A stretch of DNA of 64,000 nt from positions 868,001 to 932,000 of the forward strand of contig CM114273.1 of assembly GCA_050084515.1 (NCBI GenBank), written 5' to 3'. Made by a program: the position numbers and the translations under genes. Shown here one piece after another: positions 22,261 through 38,190 of the stretch; position 1 is the stretch's first letter; the number at the start of each line of letters is the position of its first letter. Below the pieces are notes generated by a model that was not told where the DNA came from, did no database searches, and saw only the letters and a list, made by a program, of their open reading frames with translations. Origin of the DNA: Blasia pusilla. Its lineage: Eukaryota > Marchantiophyta > Marchantiopsida > Blasiales.

Positions 22261-23294
22261 TGTTGTGTGCCTACTCCTCACTTGAACGTCAATCTCAAAT
22301 ATTGCGGAAGCGTACGTTCAATAGATCATGCTTACTCTGTTGATCTGCACCCAAATACACTCTCATTAGTCTTGCTTTGATTGAATCAATCAGCCTTCTA
22401 GCTCCTCGAGTTCTCAACTTGAGCCATTCATCAAGGTCAAGACGTCCTAAACTCTTCACTTCCCAACACGAGCAAGTCTTCTTAGACGTGGGGTAGACTT
22501 TTTGGATAGTCCATGCACCTAAAAAAATGCTCGCATGCCTAGCGGTCCCAACTATCCAATCGCATAAGTCCCTAATTGAGAACCAACAAATAGGTCATAG
22601 GTTGTAATCTAAGGATGACCTCCGAAATCCACTCACTTTGACTTGGCTTAATGTTTGCATCCCAACGCCAACCTCCCAATCCATTTTGTGCACTTGATTT
22701 GCCCCGTGGCTCCTCAAAGTGGAGTTCACGTCCCAAGCACCCTTGGAAACCCTCCCCCTTGTATATACTTTTGGGATTCTCTGCCCTCCCACTACATTTG
22801 GGAAAGTTCTCTCGGGCTATTCATTTTGGTCCTCAACCCAAATGCAACTGACCTTCGAACAATTTTCAGATAGTTTCAGATTTTCAGAACAATTTTCAGA
22901 TAGTGCTTATGCATTTGTCAAGATCTTTGGTGCGTTCAAATCGTCTTTGCATAAGCTTTCTACCGCTACCCTACTTGTTCCAAATTAGTCTTTTTTCTGG
23001 CTGTTGTGACCTAAAATATAGTAACACCCCAAACGCTTGTCAAGTTCCAAGTCCGGTTCTTATCCTCTCTGGCAACCCACTCTTCTTAGCCTCGACTTCT
23101 CTCAAGTTTTAGTTTGCGTTTGGTCCAAGGTTCCCGAGTTGCAATCATTAAGACATGAAACAATCAACCTTACTTGCTTCTCATATCTCATATCTCCTCC
23201 AAGAGACCTCGTCAATGCGCATTTAACTTAGTGTGAGCCTACTAAAGTCTTCAAGTTTTGTATACACGCACATTTGGTTATGATGATCGCAACA
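22261..23294 (-). mobile_element. LTR copy 2 (5' LTR, 1034 bp)
   Basis: Diverged member of the 1-kb LTR family: begins TGTTGTGTGCCTACTC and ends GATCGCAACA, matching TGTCGCGCCCCTACTC...GGTCGCGACA of copy 1. It is next to a tRNA-iMet primer site, which fixes the family's orientation. The flanks do not form a target duplication with each other, as expected because only one LTR of the insertion is here. Confidence 0.8.
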
Positions 23295-26690
<3,396 letters not shown>

Positions 26691-26918
26691 TGCCACTCTA
26701 GAAGATGATATCACTTCCGTGGTTGCCAACATGCCAAGCGCTCTTGCAATTGGTCAAGTAACTCTTGCACCCTTTCGTTATTTGTCTCTCATATAATGAG
26801 ATATTTCCTTTAATCACTCATTTCGTCTTCCTATTAGGTCCATGCAATTGTAGAGTAGGAGATTAGTTCCATGGTTGCAAACTTGCTAGCCAATCTTGTT
26901 GGTGATCTACTCTTTATC

Positions 26919-27946
26919 AGTCGTTACCCTCGTAACCAAATAACACCAAATAGGCGCCAAGCGGAATATCAAAACTCAAGTGGATTCACGCTACGATGTT
27001 TGCGCTTTGAAGAGGCTTTTGGAAAAGTCTCTTGGAAAAGTCCAAGAGATGAAACGCAGAACAGAGTTGTGCGTTTCATGCGTTAGTGGTCGTGACCAAG
27101 AAACCTTGACCAAACGCGAGCCAAGACTTGAGATGAGTTGAGTCTTGGAAGGTTGGTTGCCAAAGATGTGAGAACCAATTTTGGAACACGACTAGTGTTT
27201 GGGGAATTTGAATGTGTTTTGGACCATAACGTTTAGCCTCAAGATGCGCTGAGGACAAGTAAGGGCGCGTTTGAAATCTTATCTTAAGACGCTTCCAATG
27301 CACTAAAGATCTCAGAAAACGCATTAGTACAGACTGAGATATTGGCCGAAAATGACTGCGAGAGCAATCGGGTTGAGGGCCAATTGTAGAGGCACGGGTG
27401 TCTTTCCCTAAATGTAGGGAACCCCAGAGATCCCCAGAAGTACTAGTAAGGGAGGAGTCTCTCCAAGATGTCTTGGAACACAAATCCCCACTTTGAGCAC
27501 CAAACAACGTCTCAGAGGCACGGGATGGAACGGGAGTTTGGCGTTGGAACTCGAAACCCAAACGTGATCGAAGGGAGTGGACTTTGTACGCCACACTTGG
27601 ATTCCGACCCGAGTTTCACTTTGTGCGAGTCTCGGTTAGGGGCTCATTGGATGTCCATCGGACAGTTGGAACCGCCAAGCGCAAAACGTCGTTTGAGGTT
27701 CTTGAACCGATCAGAAAGTCTGTCCCAAATCTTTCGAGACTTGCCCATGTTGTAAACCGCGATACAAGGAAGGGTGAGCTTGATGAGAGACCAAGAAGAG
27801 AACTCGGAAAGTTAGCCGCTGATTGATCCAAGACCCAACTAATCAAAGTGCGTGTTTGGATGCAGATCAGTGTTGAGAGCGTGACCTACTGAACGCACGC
27901 TTCCGCAACAACAAGATTAATGTTCAAGGAGAGTAGGCGCACGACA
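26919..27946 (+). mobile_element. Solo LTR 3 (1028 bp), TSD TTATC
   Basis: Reads the same LTR family in the opposite orientation to copies 1 and 2: begins (A)GTCGTTACCCT and ends GGCGCACGACA. Flanks are a perfect 5-bp direct repeat TTATC (26914-26918 and 27947-27951). The first base is mutated (A for T). The interior contains the family's TTGCGGAAGC-type block in reverse complement (CTTCCGCAACA). Confidence 0.88.
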
Positions 27947-27951
27947 TTATC

Positions 27952-28794
27952 CCTCTAGTAGCAAGAGCATTCAAGGTTTTTTTGTACAAAATGTGTATGC
28001 CATCCATCTAGTTTTCATTATTTAAGCTAGTTCTCAAGCAAATAAAATTTTTTCGTATGGTTGTAAACTTTATGTCATTTAATATTTTGTGCTTGTATGC
28101 CTATTTTACAACCTAGAATGTACTATCACTTCCAAATCCACACCTCCAATGTAAAGTTTATTCAATGTCATTGGAAGGCATCTCCATAGTGAATAATGTA
28201 TATTGCACTCCACAATAAAGCCCCAAAGGACTTGCACCACACTTTGGAGGCACGTCGGACATTCTACTTGAATGATGGTTTCTTTCATTCACAAAGGCTG
28301 ATATCAAGTATGATTGGTAGGCAGTTTAAGTGAACTCTTGGATATTTGAGTATTTTGTTGAACTCAACCATTATGTAGTACCAAATTCATAGTAAAGTAC
28401 TGCCGCCTAATTAATAAGCACAATAATGTAGTGCATCTAGAAGGCCAAGTTATTGAGCCGTTTGCGAAACGGACCACCTTACCACGACGACCACCTAGCT
28501 AGTAACTAGTTGCATGATCTTTTAAATGTCCTTTAGTGCAAACTCCAATACTTGGAGTTCAAAATACCCATAACCACTTCACCAAAATGGGCCTATGGGA
28601 GGCATTTGGGTACCCACTAAGGTGTGTTCTAAGTAATTCTTGGTTACTTCCAATTGCTGCATTGATAATGGGAAAGGTGGAGTTCCCTTTGAAAACCCTA
28701 GAATATGTAAAGGGATGGGGGGGACTCTATCCCTCCTTATTCAAGTCCATTAATAAGGGACTAACCATGATGTGTGTTTTGCTATGTTTAAGGT
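27952..28794. other. Intergenic, no gene seen
   Basis: AT-rich with short open frames on both strands (28106-28288 minus, 28536-28835 plus) without recognised features. It leads directly into the dispersed repeat copy at 28795. Confidence 0.4.
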
Positions 28795-29045
28795 TTGAGG
28801 TCAAGAACTATTCAAGACGCACCTTGAGAAATTAACCAATATCCTTTGATTTAGACGAACAACTTGGAAAGATTGGAGGAGGCTTGGTGAAAAGGATCCC
28901 AAGAGAGATGGTACATAGGTCGGGAGACTCAGAACCGATTAGCTCTTGGAGCTACCTACGAAACATGCGATTGGTTGAATCTTTGAGACTCAACCCAATA
29001 CTTCCCCTTGAAAATCTTAAGGTGGGAAGTGTTTGCAAAGAGAAA
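28795..29045 (+). repeat. Dispersed repeat A, copy 2
   Basis: Diverged duplicate of 9190-9445 (shared runs given there). The reading frame is interrupted here, supporting a non-genic origin. Confidence 0.6.
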
Positions 29046-29519
29046 AATAGGACCAAATAACAAACTCTATAATATACCTTGAACAATAGAAGGGATTTGC
29101 ACAATGATTTAATTTGTTGTAAAGCTTGGTTAACCATAAGTTGCTTATAATAAGCACCTTCAATGAAACCTTTCACCTTTTGAATGGCCATTTGAATATC
29201 CATGGCAGTAGATATTCCATTCCTATCATTACCCTTGTTATCATATGGAAACAAGTAAGAAAGTTCATCCATGGCATTCTCATTCAAATTGCACCCTATG
29301 AAAGGCATAGGCCCATCTTGAGTTTTCATAAGGCGTTGAAATATGACTTCCCTTGTTCTAAATTTTCAGCAAAGATATATATATAAAAGATGCATTTTGT
29401 GTGTCTAGAAAGCAAAAGACACTTCACTTGCACATACTGGTATTGGTCAGTTAATAAAAAAATTGGACAATGATAGGGTTATAATAACATTATAAAATGT
29501 TATGTCGAACACAATATCG

Positions 29520-29720
29520 TGTGCATACACATCGCTGGTTACATCTACATAACACACAACACGTACGAATCTTCCCAACACACGGGTCGATTCACTCATA
29601 AGCAAAATATACACTCACGCATATACATCAAGACGACATAACTGGAAATTGGGTCTCCCTAACTCAAGATAGCTGACATGAGATGCTCCTAATGCCCAAC
29701 ATGAGAAAGATGACTTAGGA
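29520..29720 (-). repeat. Fragment of the 21.3 kb Ty3/Gypsy interior
   Basis: Shares with 21360-21680 the runs TCTTCCCAACACACGGGTCGAT, ACGCATATACATCAAGAC / ACATATACATCAAGAC and CCCAACATGAGAAAGATG. It is a small piece of the same element's internal region, without the protease motif. Confidence 0.6.
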
Positions 29721-30625
29721 ATGCCATCTCTCCCTCTCTTATAGACTTGGGAATAGCAAAAGACTCTTCCCCCAAAAACAACCTCCAAAGGGTAACTTGC
29801 ATGCACAGGTTACCAGGTGACCATTGAGTCCGTCAACGGTTCACCAAGCTGATAAAGACCAAAATAGGGAAATTTTTAGAGATGATGTTCCCGGCACAAT
29901 ATACTTGTTTCCAACGTCATCCAACATCTTAGGACGAAGTTACACCTAAATAGCTCGCTAACCCTCTATGCCGTAGAACTCTACCTACCGGCTTACTAAG
30001 ATGTGACAACATGATAAACATAATATATCTAAAAATTTCTAAAATTACAAGCATTGAATAGAATCCCTTGAGTAAAAACACCTTGCTTTGTTTGGTAACT
30101 TGGTGTTTGTATGTGAATCCTTCTTGAGCATTTGGACATATGTATGCCACATTTTTCAATTCATAGTCATGGAGGGAGTGTCACAATGTAAGATTTGACT
30201 TACTTTGGACGTTTGCATATTTCCTACCTTGGTGATCTTCAACCATGATATGGGAAGATCACATTCTTTATAGCTATAGTCATGACTCAATGAATGGCCT
30301 TGTTCCTTATCCTACCCTCTGACTTCAAGACGGCTATATGTTAAATTAAATCTTCAATCTCATAGATCGTGTGGACAGTAACCAAATAAGTTTTCTAGTC
30401 CCCTTCGTTGGAATTTTTTCTTGGAGATGTATTTTCAATGTGACATGTTATCTTTCAATTGTCGCATTTATATCTTGGGCAACCTTGACTGCATTTTCAT
30501 AGCCCTTTGCCCATGTCAATAATTTGGGATCTTGATAACCAATAGATTTTGGGTGTTACCTCTAGATCGCCATCTTCTACCATCTTTATCAATGTGTTTG
30601 GCGGAATCTTCTTGCAAAATCTACA
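29721..30625. other. Repeat-derived spacer
   Basis: No gene recognised. A minus frame at 29929-30159 has no domain. Composition is AT-rich up to the solo LTR. Confidence 0.35.
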
Positions 30626-30630
30626 AGAAG

Positions 30631-31630
30631 CGTCGCGACCCTCATGATCAAACGAGTGCCAAGCGGAACATCGGAACATTAGCGGGCTCACGCTAAGATG
30701 GTTTGCGCGTTGGAGTAGTCTTGAAGAAGAGACAAGAGAGGAGACGCAAGCGAGGCTTCGCGTTTCAGATGTTATGGTCACGATTGAGAAACGTGGACCA
30801 AACGCGGAACAAGACTTGAAAGAAGTTGAGTCTAGGAAGTGGGTTGCCAAAGGAAGAATCCGGATTTGGAACGCCATTAGCGTTTGAGAGTTTTTGACTG
30901 TATTTATGGTCATAACTTTTAGCGGCAAGATGCGTTTGGAGTAAATAAGGTGCGTTAGAAGGCTTATGGAAAGCCGGTTCAAATGCACTAAGGATCTCTG
31001 CAAACGCTTTAGCAGCGGCTGAGAAAAAACCCAGAAACGACTGTAAGTAGAGTCGGGTTGAGGGCCACAATGAAGGGCCCGACCCTCCTTTTCCAAGAGG
31101 GGGGGGGGATTATTGGAGAACTCCAGAAGTACCAGTAATGGGGAAGGTCTCCGAGAGTGCTTGGAACCCGAACCCCACTTTGGGCGCCGCGGGGCGGCTC
31201 AAGGGCATGGAACGGAACGCAAGTTTGGGGGTTGGGTTGGAAAACCTACACCAGGTCTATTGAATCGATTTTAGACATCCCTCTTGGATTTCACCCCGCG
31301 ACTCAATTATTTGGGTCTCGGTTTGGAACTCACACGAGGTTCGTTGAACAGTTGGGATCGTTAGGCACGCAAGTGCCGTTTCAGATCCCTGGACAAACCA
31401 GGAAGTCTGTTCCAAGTCTTGAAGGACTTGCCATATTTTGGAAACTAGGAACTAAGGAAGGGTGAGCTTGATGAGACGCCGAGTTGAGAACTCGGTGGGT
31501 TGGAACGCTGGTTGGCCCAAACTAACGAGAGTGCGTGTTTGGGTGCAGATCGGCGATGAGATCGTGACCTACTGAACGTAGGCTTCCGCAACACTAAAGA
31601 TTGACGTTCAAGGAGAGTAGGGGCGCGACA
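30631..31630 (+). mobile_element. Solo LTR 4 (1000 bp), TSD AGAAG
   Basis: Begins CGTCGCGACCCTCATGATC and ends GTAGGGGCGCGACA, the same family as 9561-10550 in reverse complement. Flanked by perfect AGAAG duplications (30626-30630 and 31631-31635). The terminal T is mutated to C. The 199-codon minus-strand frame within (30497-31096) is LTR sequence shared with copies 1 and 3, not a gene. Confidence 0.9.
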
Positions 31631-31635
31631 AGAAG

Positions 31636-32832
31636 ACTCCGCCAAACCATCTTGGTGGATAAGTAGTCAAATGCGGATCATGAATGACGTTTTGATTGTA
31701 GGCTAAAGTAAAGAGCTTGGGTTTACAATGGGAAAGAATAGAAGGAAACGGAGTAGCATACCATGATAAAGAGATATGATAAGAAGTGACATGCACATCC
31801 CCTTCCTTGCTATAGACATAATTGGTTTTTCAACTTACTACTTTTCCCACCTCACTTATCAATTTTTTCCTAAAATTTTTATTATTTTTTAATTAAAATT
31901 TTGCGGGCATAAATGCTTCTGTATAAAATGTTTTCGCTGTACAATGGCATCACAAACCCCATGATAACGAGTACATGCGGTATGAGATGCCCGTGGGATC
32001 CCACTCTAAGAAAACAAAGATGCACTTCGATAAAAACGAGTGATGGAAAACCCATCGGAAGTACAAAAGAGGGGGACTCAAAGAGTCAAAACCTGAAGGC
32101 CACAACACGACCAGAAAAGGAAGAAGGGGCATTCCCCCTAACGCATTTAAACTCACCAACAGCAGAGACAATATCAGCAACAACAAGAGAGCTATGACTA
32201 CTACTAAGTGGGCCTCTAGCGCCGACGTCTCCCACAGTCTTAGCCCGCCGCAAAATCCCATTAGCCTGGGCACGCTGCAACAATCCCACTCTAACGGACC
32301 CTAAACTGGCCCGTGGACGTTGAAGGTTCAACAGCCTTTCAGGTTCCCATTTCCCGGCGAGTTCCAGACCGGACACGCGAGCAATAAAGTTGTGGAGGGC
32401 CCGAGGTGCCCTGAAAGCCCTGCCCTTCGCTGGTTTCGTTACGCCCCGGCGCCGGTTGAGTAGTTTCGTCGCTGACGAGGGCCCCCGCGCGCCCCCCCCC
32501 CTTTATTTTAAAGGCCGCGGCTGCTAGCTCTGCACTCAGCAATAGGTTTCAGGTGCAGCGCATTCGGAAATGCAAGCGGTACCATTCGTGTAGCCGTTGG
32601 ATTCGTGGAGCTTGACATATACGAAATTGGCCTGGCTCTTGCGCTGCGCGTCTTCGGAAGAGGTTTCTCGGGGGATCTCTTGCGTGTTTTCTTCACTCGG
32701 TCGCGCCCGACTTCATAATACGCGCCACTTTTGTTTGAGTCAGGTTGAGAGCGAGAGGATTGCGTACGTCACTCCTGCTTGTAATTGAATCTGACGAAAT
32801 CTCTAGACTCACCTTGTGAAATCCGATTTTTT

Positions 32833-32869
<37 letters not shown>

Positions 32870-33095
32870 CTCTATCTCTCCGTGTGACTCGCTCACTCAT
32901 TCATTATTCTGTAACACAGAGCTGGGAATCGAAGATTTTTCTTTCTTTCCGGTTTACGTTCGACGTACTCAATGTGCAATGAGAAGCATTGAGAAACATA
33001 TATTGTGATTGGTTGGAATAGTGGGAGAAGAGCAACCGCGAAGGTTGGAGTTGCTTTGCATTCTGTCTGTCGTTTAGATCTGTTTTCGAGGATCT
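31636..33095 (+). promoter_or_regulatory. Upstream region and leader of the EF-hand gene
   Basis: AT-rich to about 31910, then GC-rich up to 32530 with a run of ten C near 32491 followed by TTTATTTTAAAGG, a possible TATA-like element at about 32502. A T9 tract and a (TC)15 run at 32829-32866 lie in the probable 5' untranslated region, a common feature of plant leaders. Open frames on either strand here overlap each other and show no domains. I see no second gene. Confidence 0.4.
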
Positions 33096-33851
33096 ATGGC
33101 GGCCGCAGTCCAACGACCAAGCCAAAGTTGGCTCAGCACTGTGCTGCCCTTTCTGAACTTCACGTGGTTCTCCGACGCGGCCGCATTGCTGTGCTCGGGG
33201 CCTGAGAAGGATACTCCATTATGTAGTGAGCACGAGGAGATCCAAGAAGCCACAACCTCGAACTACGCGCGGAGCAATGAGTCTTGCTCAATGCCCTTTG
33301 ACCGAAATTTCACCCGTCGTAAACGTCGCCAGGTCCCATCGGCGGGCGATGGTTCTTTCGATGACGAAGAGATGTGGACAGTGTTTAAAAAGTTCGACGA
33401 GAATCAAGACGGTCTGGTATGCGCCACTGATCTGCTTCGGTTCATGGCGCGCTTGGGGTTCAAAATGTCCGAAGAAGAAGCAGCAGCGATGGTTGAGACC
33501 ATCGACGAGAACGGCGATGGCTGTATTGACTTTGACGAGTTCTGTTCTCTGTGTCGATCGACTCTGAGCGATGGAGAATCGCAATCCAACCAGGATCGTG
33601 TACACAGCAATGACTGTGATAACTACGACACCGACTTGCTTTTGGAAGCGTTCCGCGTTTTCGACAAGAACGACGATGGATTCATCAGCGTTCACGAGCT
33701 GCAAACCGTTCTTCTTGACTTGGGAATGCCCCAGGGAAAGACTTTGAGAGAATGCGAGAGAATGATCCAGGGCGTGGACGTCGATGGCAATGGGGAGATA
33801 GACATCGCGGAATTCAAACAGATGATGAGCCGAAACTCGCTCCAAATATGA
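33096..33851 (+). CDS. Calmodulin-like protein with four EF-hands, 251 aa
   Basis: Intronless ATG-to-TGA frame. After a variable, Ser/Cys-containing N-terminal extension of about 88 residues (basic RRKRR near 74-78), four EF-hand loops are present: 101-112 (DENQDGLVCATD), 137-148 (DENGDGCIDFDE), 190-201 (DKNDDGFISVHE) and 228-239 (DVDGNGEIDIAE). Loops 2-4 have D, D/N, D/N, G, I and E at the canonical positions. Loop 1 ends in Asp instead of Glu at position 12 and has Val at position 8, so it may bind Ca2+ more weakly. Hands pair as 1-2 and 3-4 with a linker of about 40 residues. This is the plant CML family, cytosolic Ca2+ sensors that relay signals to target proteins. Such genes are often intronless, as here. 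The extension contains a hydrophobic stretch (TVLPFLNFTWF) but not a convincing signal peptide. Confidence 0.93.
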   Translation: MAAAVQRPSQSWLSTVLPFLNFTWFSDAAALLCSGPEKDTPLCSEHEEIQEATTSNYARSNESCSMPFDRNFTRRKRRQVPSAGDGSFDDEEMWTVFKKFDENQDGLVCATDLLRFMARLGFKMSEEEAAAMVETIDENGDGCIDFDEFCSLCRSTLSDGESQSNQDRVHSNDCDNYDTDLLLEAFRVFDKNDDGFISVHELQTVLLDLGMPQGKTLRECERMIQGVDVDGNGEIDIAEFKQMMSRNSLQI

Positions 33852-36800
33852 AGTGTAAGGTCGAAGCGCAAGACCGTGCAATCAACGTGCCATTTCCTTC
33901 TCTGTTGTCCGAATTCGATCACTTGAGAGGATAATAGCAGGCATGATCTTGAATGGGAAACGATCCCATTCTTGCCGAAAGACTCTGGACTTGCGGAATC
34001 GACCTCCTTCAAGGAAATCGATTCCAAGGTCAGAGTATTTCCGCAATTTCCCACACTTCATTGACAAGATTCTGAAGAAAGTTATCCCAACTAGAATGAT
34101 GTGGCAATCGCATGTCCTACTGATATTGTGGTGTCTACAGAATCTCCGAGTGTCAGCGATGTACTTATAAGGTCAGATTGTGCTGTTAGCACATTTGTTA
34201 CCCTGAGTATTGTCTGCGGCATTAGGTCTCTAACCTTCGAACTCTTCGGTTAAACACATCGGTTTCGAATGTGTAGAAATCAGTTGCGCGAAGCATAACG
34301 TCGTAATTTTTACGTTAGATTCGGGATTTCTCTTAGACGTACTGTAATCTGTACTCGAAATCTTTCTGATTTAAATTTACACTAATCGATCAGGGCTATC
34401 AGTCACCAAGCATGTACCTTTGGAGGCCGCGTAGATTACGGACGAGCGTGAAAAAATATAAAGATCGCATCAAACTGGTGATCGATCAGTAATAGTTAGA
34501 ACTTTTACTGGACTTGTATCATAATGTAAATAGACATGTTCTCGAGATTTTGAGAGGAAAGAAATTCACCAATTTGAAGGATGCCAATCCGAATGTTTAA
34601 TAGCCTGCGATGTTTTGCACTTCCAGTTGAAGTCGCAAGAGCCTAAACATCCGATTGAATGCCACTGTCACCCGCTGTATTAATAATACACCCCACCAAT
34701 CGCAGGTGCCTGGAACTTGGAGCAAAGGGAGCGGTAACTTGTCTTCATCAATCTTGTCTTCCAGAGGGAGAGAGGCACATCATTCTTCCACAAGCTCTAG
34801 TATTTGGGATTTTTTCTCCTTGTCGTAGAATACTCCCCATCCTTCGTTCACATTATTCAACCAGCGCCTTTGAGAGACATTCCCATCCACTTCCATAGTC
34901 ATTCCCGTCATCTGTAAAAAACAGCACAATAGAGCCGCTGTCTAAAACAAACACCCCAACTAGTCAAACTTGCCCGTATATCTCCACGTCATCACCATTG
35001 GGAGAAGATGGTCTGGAAATTATCTCCTCCCGAGGATTGCAAGGCTACGAATGCCTCTTGACATAGACACTCGAGAGAACAAATTGCACACCATCAAACC
35101 ATGGTGTCTTATCTATGAGGTCTTATCTAGCCCTCATAGACCTACGGTCACATAGTGACATGAAAAATGCCAGAATACAAAATGTACGCCTTCAAAACTA
35201 AAATATCCTTTGTACGTACCATGAGGACAAATAAAAAAGGAACATTATCAGTAAAGGGGAATCTTAGAGGCTAAGGAACATAACGTGAAAGGGAAGAAGA
35301 GGACGTTTAAGTCAACATCTCCAAAATCACACTCATCTATGTCAAAAAGTAACATAGAAAGGCCCTAACAGTCAATTTCAGTAAGAGCCAAATTTAGGGT
35401 ATCAATACACAAATTTGGTGAATATCAATACAAATATGCTAAGGATATACCAAGAGAGGTTGAAGTAATAAGTTGGGTTTATTCTTCCTAGGACTTTATT
35501 AAATGCCATCTATATTATTATGTTATTATTAGGTGTCATGGCCTCCTATGACACATGTCTTTTAGGGCCAATAGGATTAGTCTTCTTAGTTCGTATTCTT
35601 CCTCTCACGGGTTACAAGTCGAATATTTTTCACCGTGCTCCGTTTCGAGTTCGGACTTTTTTTCACCGGTGTCATGCTTAGTAATATGGCATGTGGTAAA
35701 GTCCATATATATCGTGCTTAGTAATATGGCATTTAGTAAAGTCCAAATCTCTACAATTGGGGGTGACAATATCATATTCCATACTTAATCAATACATCTT
35801 ACAATCATTATTGGCTAGCCCAAGCCAAACGATTCCATAAACTTCTCTAATATATGATAAGATTCTAACCCTCTAGGGCACCTCATACTAACCCTCTTTT
35901 CTTTGATAAGGAACCCAATGTGGTTTTAACTTTTTCTTTTCCTTTTTCAAAATAAGACTAATATGAGGGCCACCGTGTAGCCAACATGAAGTTACGAGCA
36001 TTGTGATAATCCCCAAATGGGGTCAATTGGAGGTCGTAAGCGTTTCATTAGTATATGATGATAAAAATTGAGAGAAGAGAGAAGATTCTTCATGAATGAT
36101 ACTTTTTTGGGTTCCATAGGTTGATTGTGTCTCACCCAATGTTAAGGTATCAAATCCATGGCCTCTATCATTTGCTCGCTCTCCATAATAAGTCCCACTC
36201 TCCATAATTGTATAATTTGATAACTAAATATTAACCTAGAGTTCTTTGAACTTCTTTCATATTGTGAAGCTAAATGGAGTCAAATAGATTGGATTGTTAG
36301 TAATCATGGATTTTGTTGAAAATTTTGCATTGTGTGAGATTTCACCCTTTTTTTAAATTAAAGTTTTTTCTAAGATGTAATTTTCATATAACATAGTCTC
36401 AACTTGTCCAACCGTACTATATTTCCTAGGATTACATTTTGTGATACCTAGTGTCACAAAAATACTTTCATTTTTCTTATTTTCAGTATCATGAGAAAAT
36501 TAACTCTCCTATGATTTTTATCACTTTTATAGGAAGTTGTTTCTCTTCTTTTAGAAACCACTGTTCCGCAATAAGTAATTTTTGGAGGTTTAGGTGGCCA
36601 CTCTCTTCAAGCCTTGGGGTGTCAAGAGGAGTATATCCCAAGGAAAGGATTAAAAAAATTATCTTTCTACAATTAAACCTTCCAAGCATAGATTAGAAGA
36701 GGGATTATTATTTTGTAATTCAGAGAGGGATGTGTTTTTAACCAATTTTCATCGTGCAGCCTCTTAATGTAATGGTGTATATATGTATGTGATATTTTGT

Positions 36801-37463
36801 GTCTTTTATGAAGTTGCTAGAATATGTGTGTATGTGATAGTGTTTTATGCAGTATACTGATGTGTGTCTACAAAACGATATCGCTAGGCTCTTCCTTCCT
36901 TCATGAGATTTTGAGAAATCGCTTAAAATTTCCACAAAACTCTAATTTTTAGTGCATATATATTTCTCATTATTTGCCATGTCAAAATTTTCATCTTACC
37001 CGAACTTATCATAAACTCCACACTAGGCCCGCCCAGGTTAATCTTTACCACAAGCAAGACAGCATGATGCCAAGATGAAATAATGTTTCCTTTCTCAAGA
37101 TTTCACTCTCGCTCGTAGACATGCCGATTGCAATGTAGGAATTCATTTTTAGTCTTTGTCAAACCATTCTCATTCCTCATATGCTTTCAATCAAAGAATT
37201 CTTTCATCCATTTTTATTATTCTAGCTTTGTTCACTTATCATTGCACTTTCCACAATCTATGGGAAGCCATGTTAGAGCATGGAATCCATGGAATCTTGT
37301 TGAATCTATTTTTATATTTTCATGGAATTTTTCTTGAAATTGAGAGATTTCTCTAATTTTCAAGCGAAAATCTATGGGATGTGATGACCGCCCAATTAGA
37401 GCAGGATTCCGTTCCATTATTCCATAAGGGGACAACACTAGGAGCCAATGCATGCCCATGATA
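33852..37463. other. 3' side of the EF-hand gene, then intergenic
   Basis: 33852-34400 is probably the 3' untranslated region and downstream sequence. The rest is AT-rich with no gene recognised. TCTATATTATTATG at 35507, preceded by A, resembles the 5' end of the Helitron-like family, but no 3' CTAG end could be paired with it. A short duplicated phrase, TGCTTAGTAATATGGCAT, occurs at 35673 and 35716. Confidence 0.45.
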
Positions 37464-37648
37464 ATTAATGGGTATGAACTGATCAACCTAATAATAATAA
37501 TGGCAAAATTTATGGAAATAACTATTATGTGTATGGGATGTCAACGCGAGAGAGCGGGACTCCCAAGACATCCAATACACATAATAGTTATTTCCATAAA
37601 TTTTGCCATTATTATTATTATTAGGTTGACTAGTTCATACCCATTAAT
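37464..37648. repeat. Foldback (hairpin) element, about 80-bp arms
   Basis: Left arm 37464-37542 and right arm 37567-37648 are reverse complements with only a few differences (GATC versus AGTC, one extra ATA, GG versus TG), separated by a 24-base spacer. The ends read ATTAATGGG...CCCATTAAT. Beyond the right arm, CTCTCGCGTTGA (37649-37660) is the reverse complement of TCAACGCGAGAG in the spacer (37541-37552). Non-coding; it could be a MITE or an inverted duplication able to yield a long double-stranded RNA. Confidence 0.85.
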
Positions 37649-37986
37649 CTCTCGCGTTGAGATTTGAATGACCTGATTCCTCAATATTCGCTACTCGCAT
37701 GTCTCACTTTTACGGATATGGGTTAAAAGGGAACCCCTCTGCCATAAACCAGTTCACGAGCATGCATTGACAGTGGCGGAATACTTCTTTGACACGGTCA
37801 AAAAAGGGTCACCCACTGTCAAGGCATCATCACTCGTTACAAAATAGGAAAGAGTTATGCATCATCCTTTAAGGTGAGTGCCCTCTTACCATTTCCATAA
37901 AAGAGACTCTTGCTCTAATAGTGTAGATTGAACGACTTAAAACAATGATAATTTCATAAAGAACTTCTTGAAAGAATTTCCTATCA

Positions 37987-38190
37987 TCTATATTATTATT
38001 GGCGACAAGGGTCTCAACAACAAACATCTCTATGCTTGACACTTGTCCTTTTAGGTAGTCTCTGCTTATGACACCCGTCCTCTCTAAAAGCTTAGTTCCA
38101 TCTAACTAAGATGGAGAAACGTGCAAGATGACGATCGGAGATTTCGTGAGGGATCTTCTTTCACTCATGTTGAGCACGGCCACCAACTAG
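37987..38190 (+). mobile_element. Mini-Helitron-like element, 204 bp
   Basis: Starts TCTATATTATTATTGGCGAC after an A and ends GAGCACGGCCACCAACTAG before a T. It shares the 5' layout of 17104 (CAACAAACATCTCTATGCTTGACA versus TTTGCAAACACCTCTCTGCTTGACA), with A/T insertion site and CTAG end. No coding capacity. Confidence 0.65.

Noticed and set aside
30497-31096. 199-codon minus-strand frame similar to frames at 10021-10404 and 27076-27594
   Set aside because: All three lie in copies of the same LTR; the similarity is DNA homology of the LTR, and the frame is not kept in the fourth copy.
37464-37648. MicroRNA precursor
   Set aside because: The arms are too long and too perfect, with a nested second inverted pair; an inverted duplication or MITE fits better without small-RNA data.
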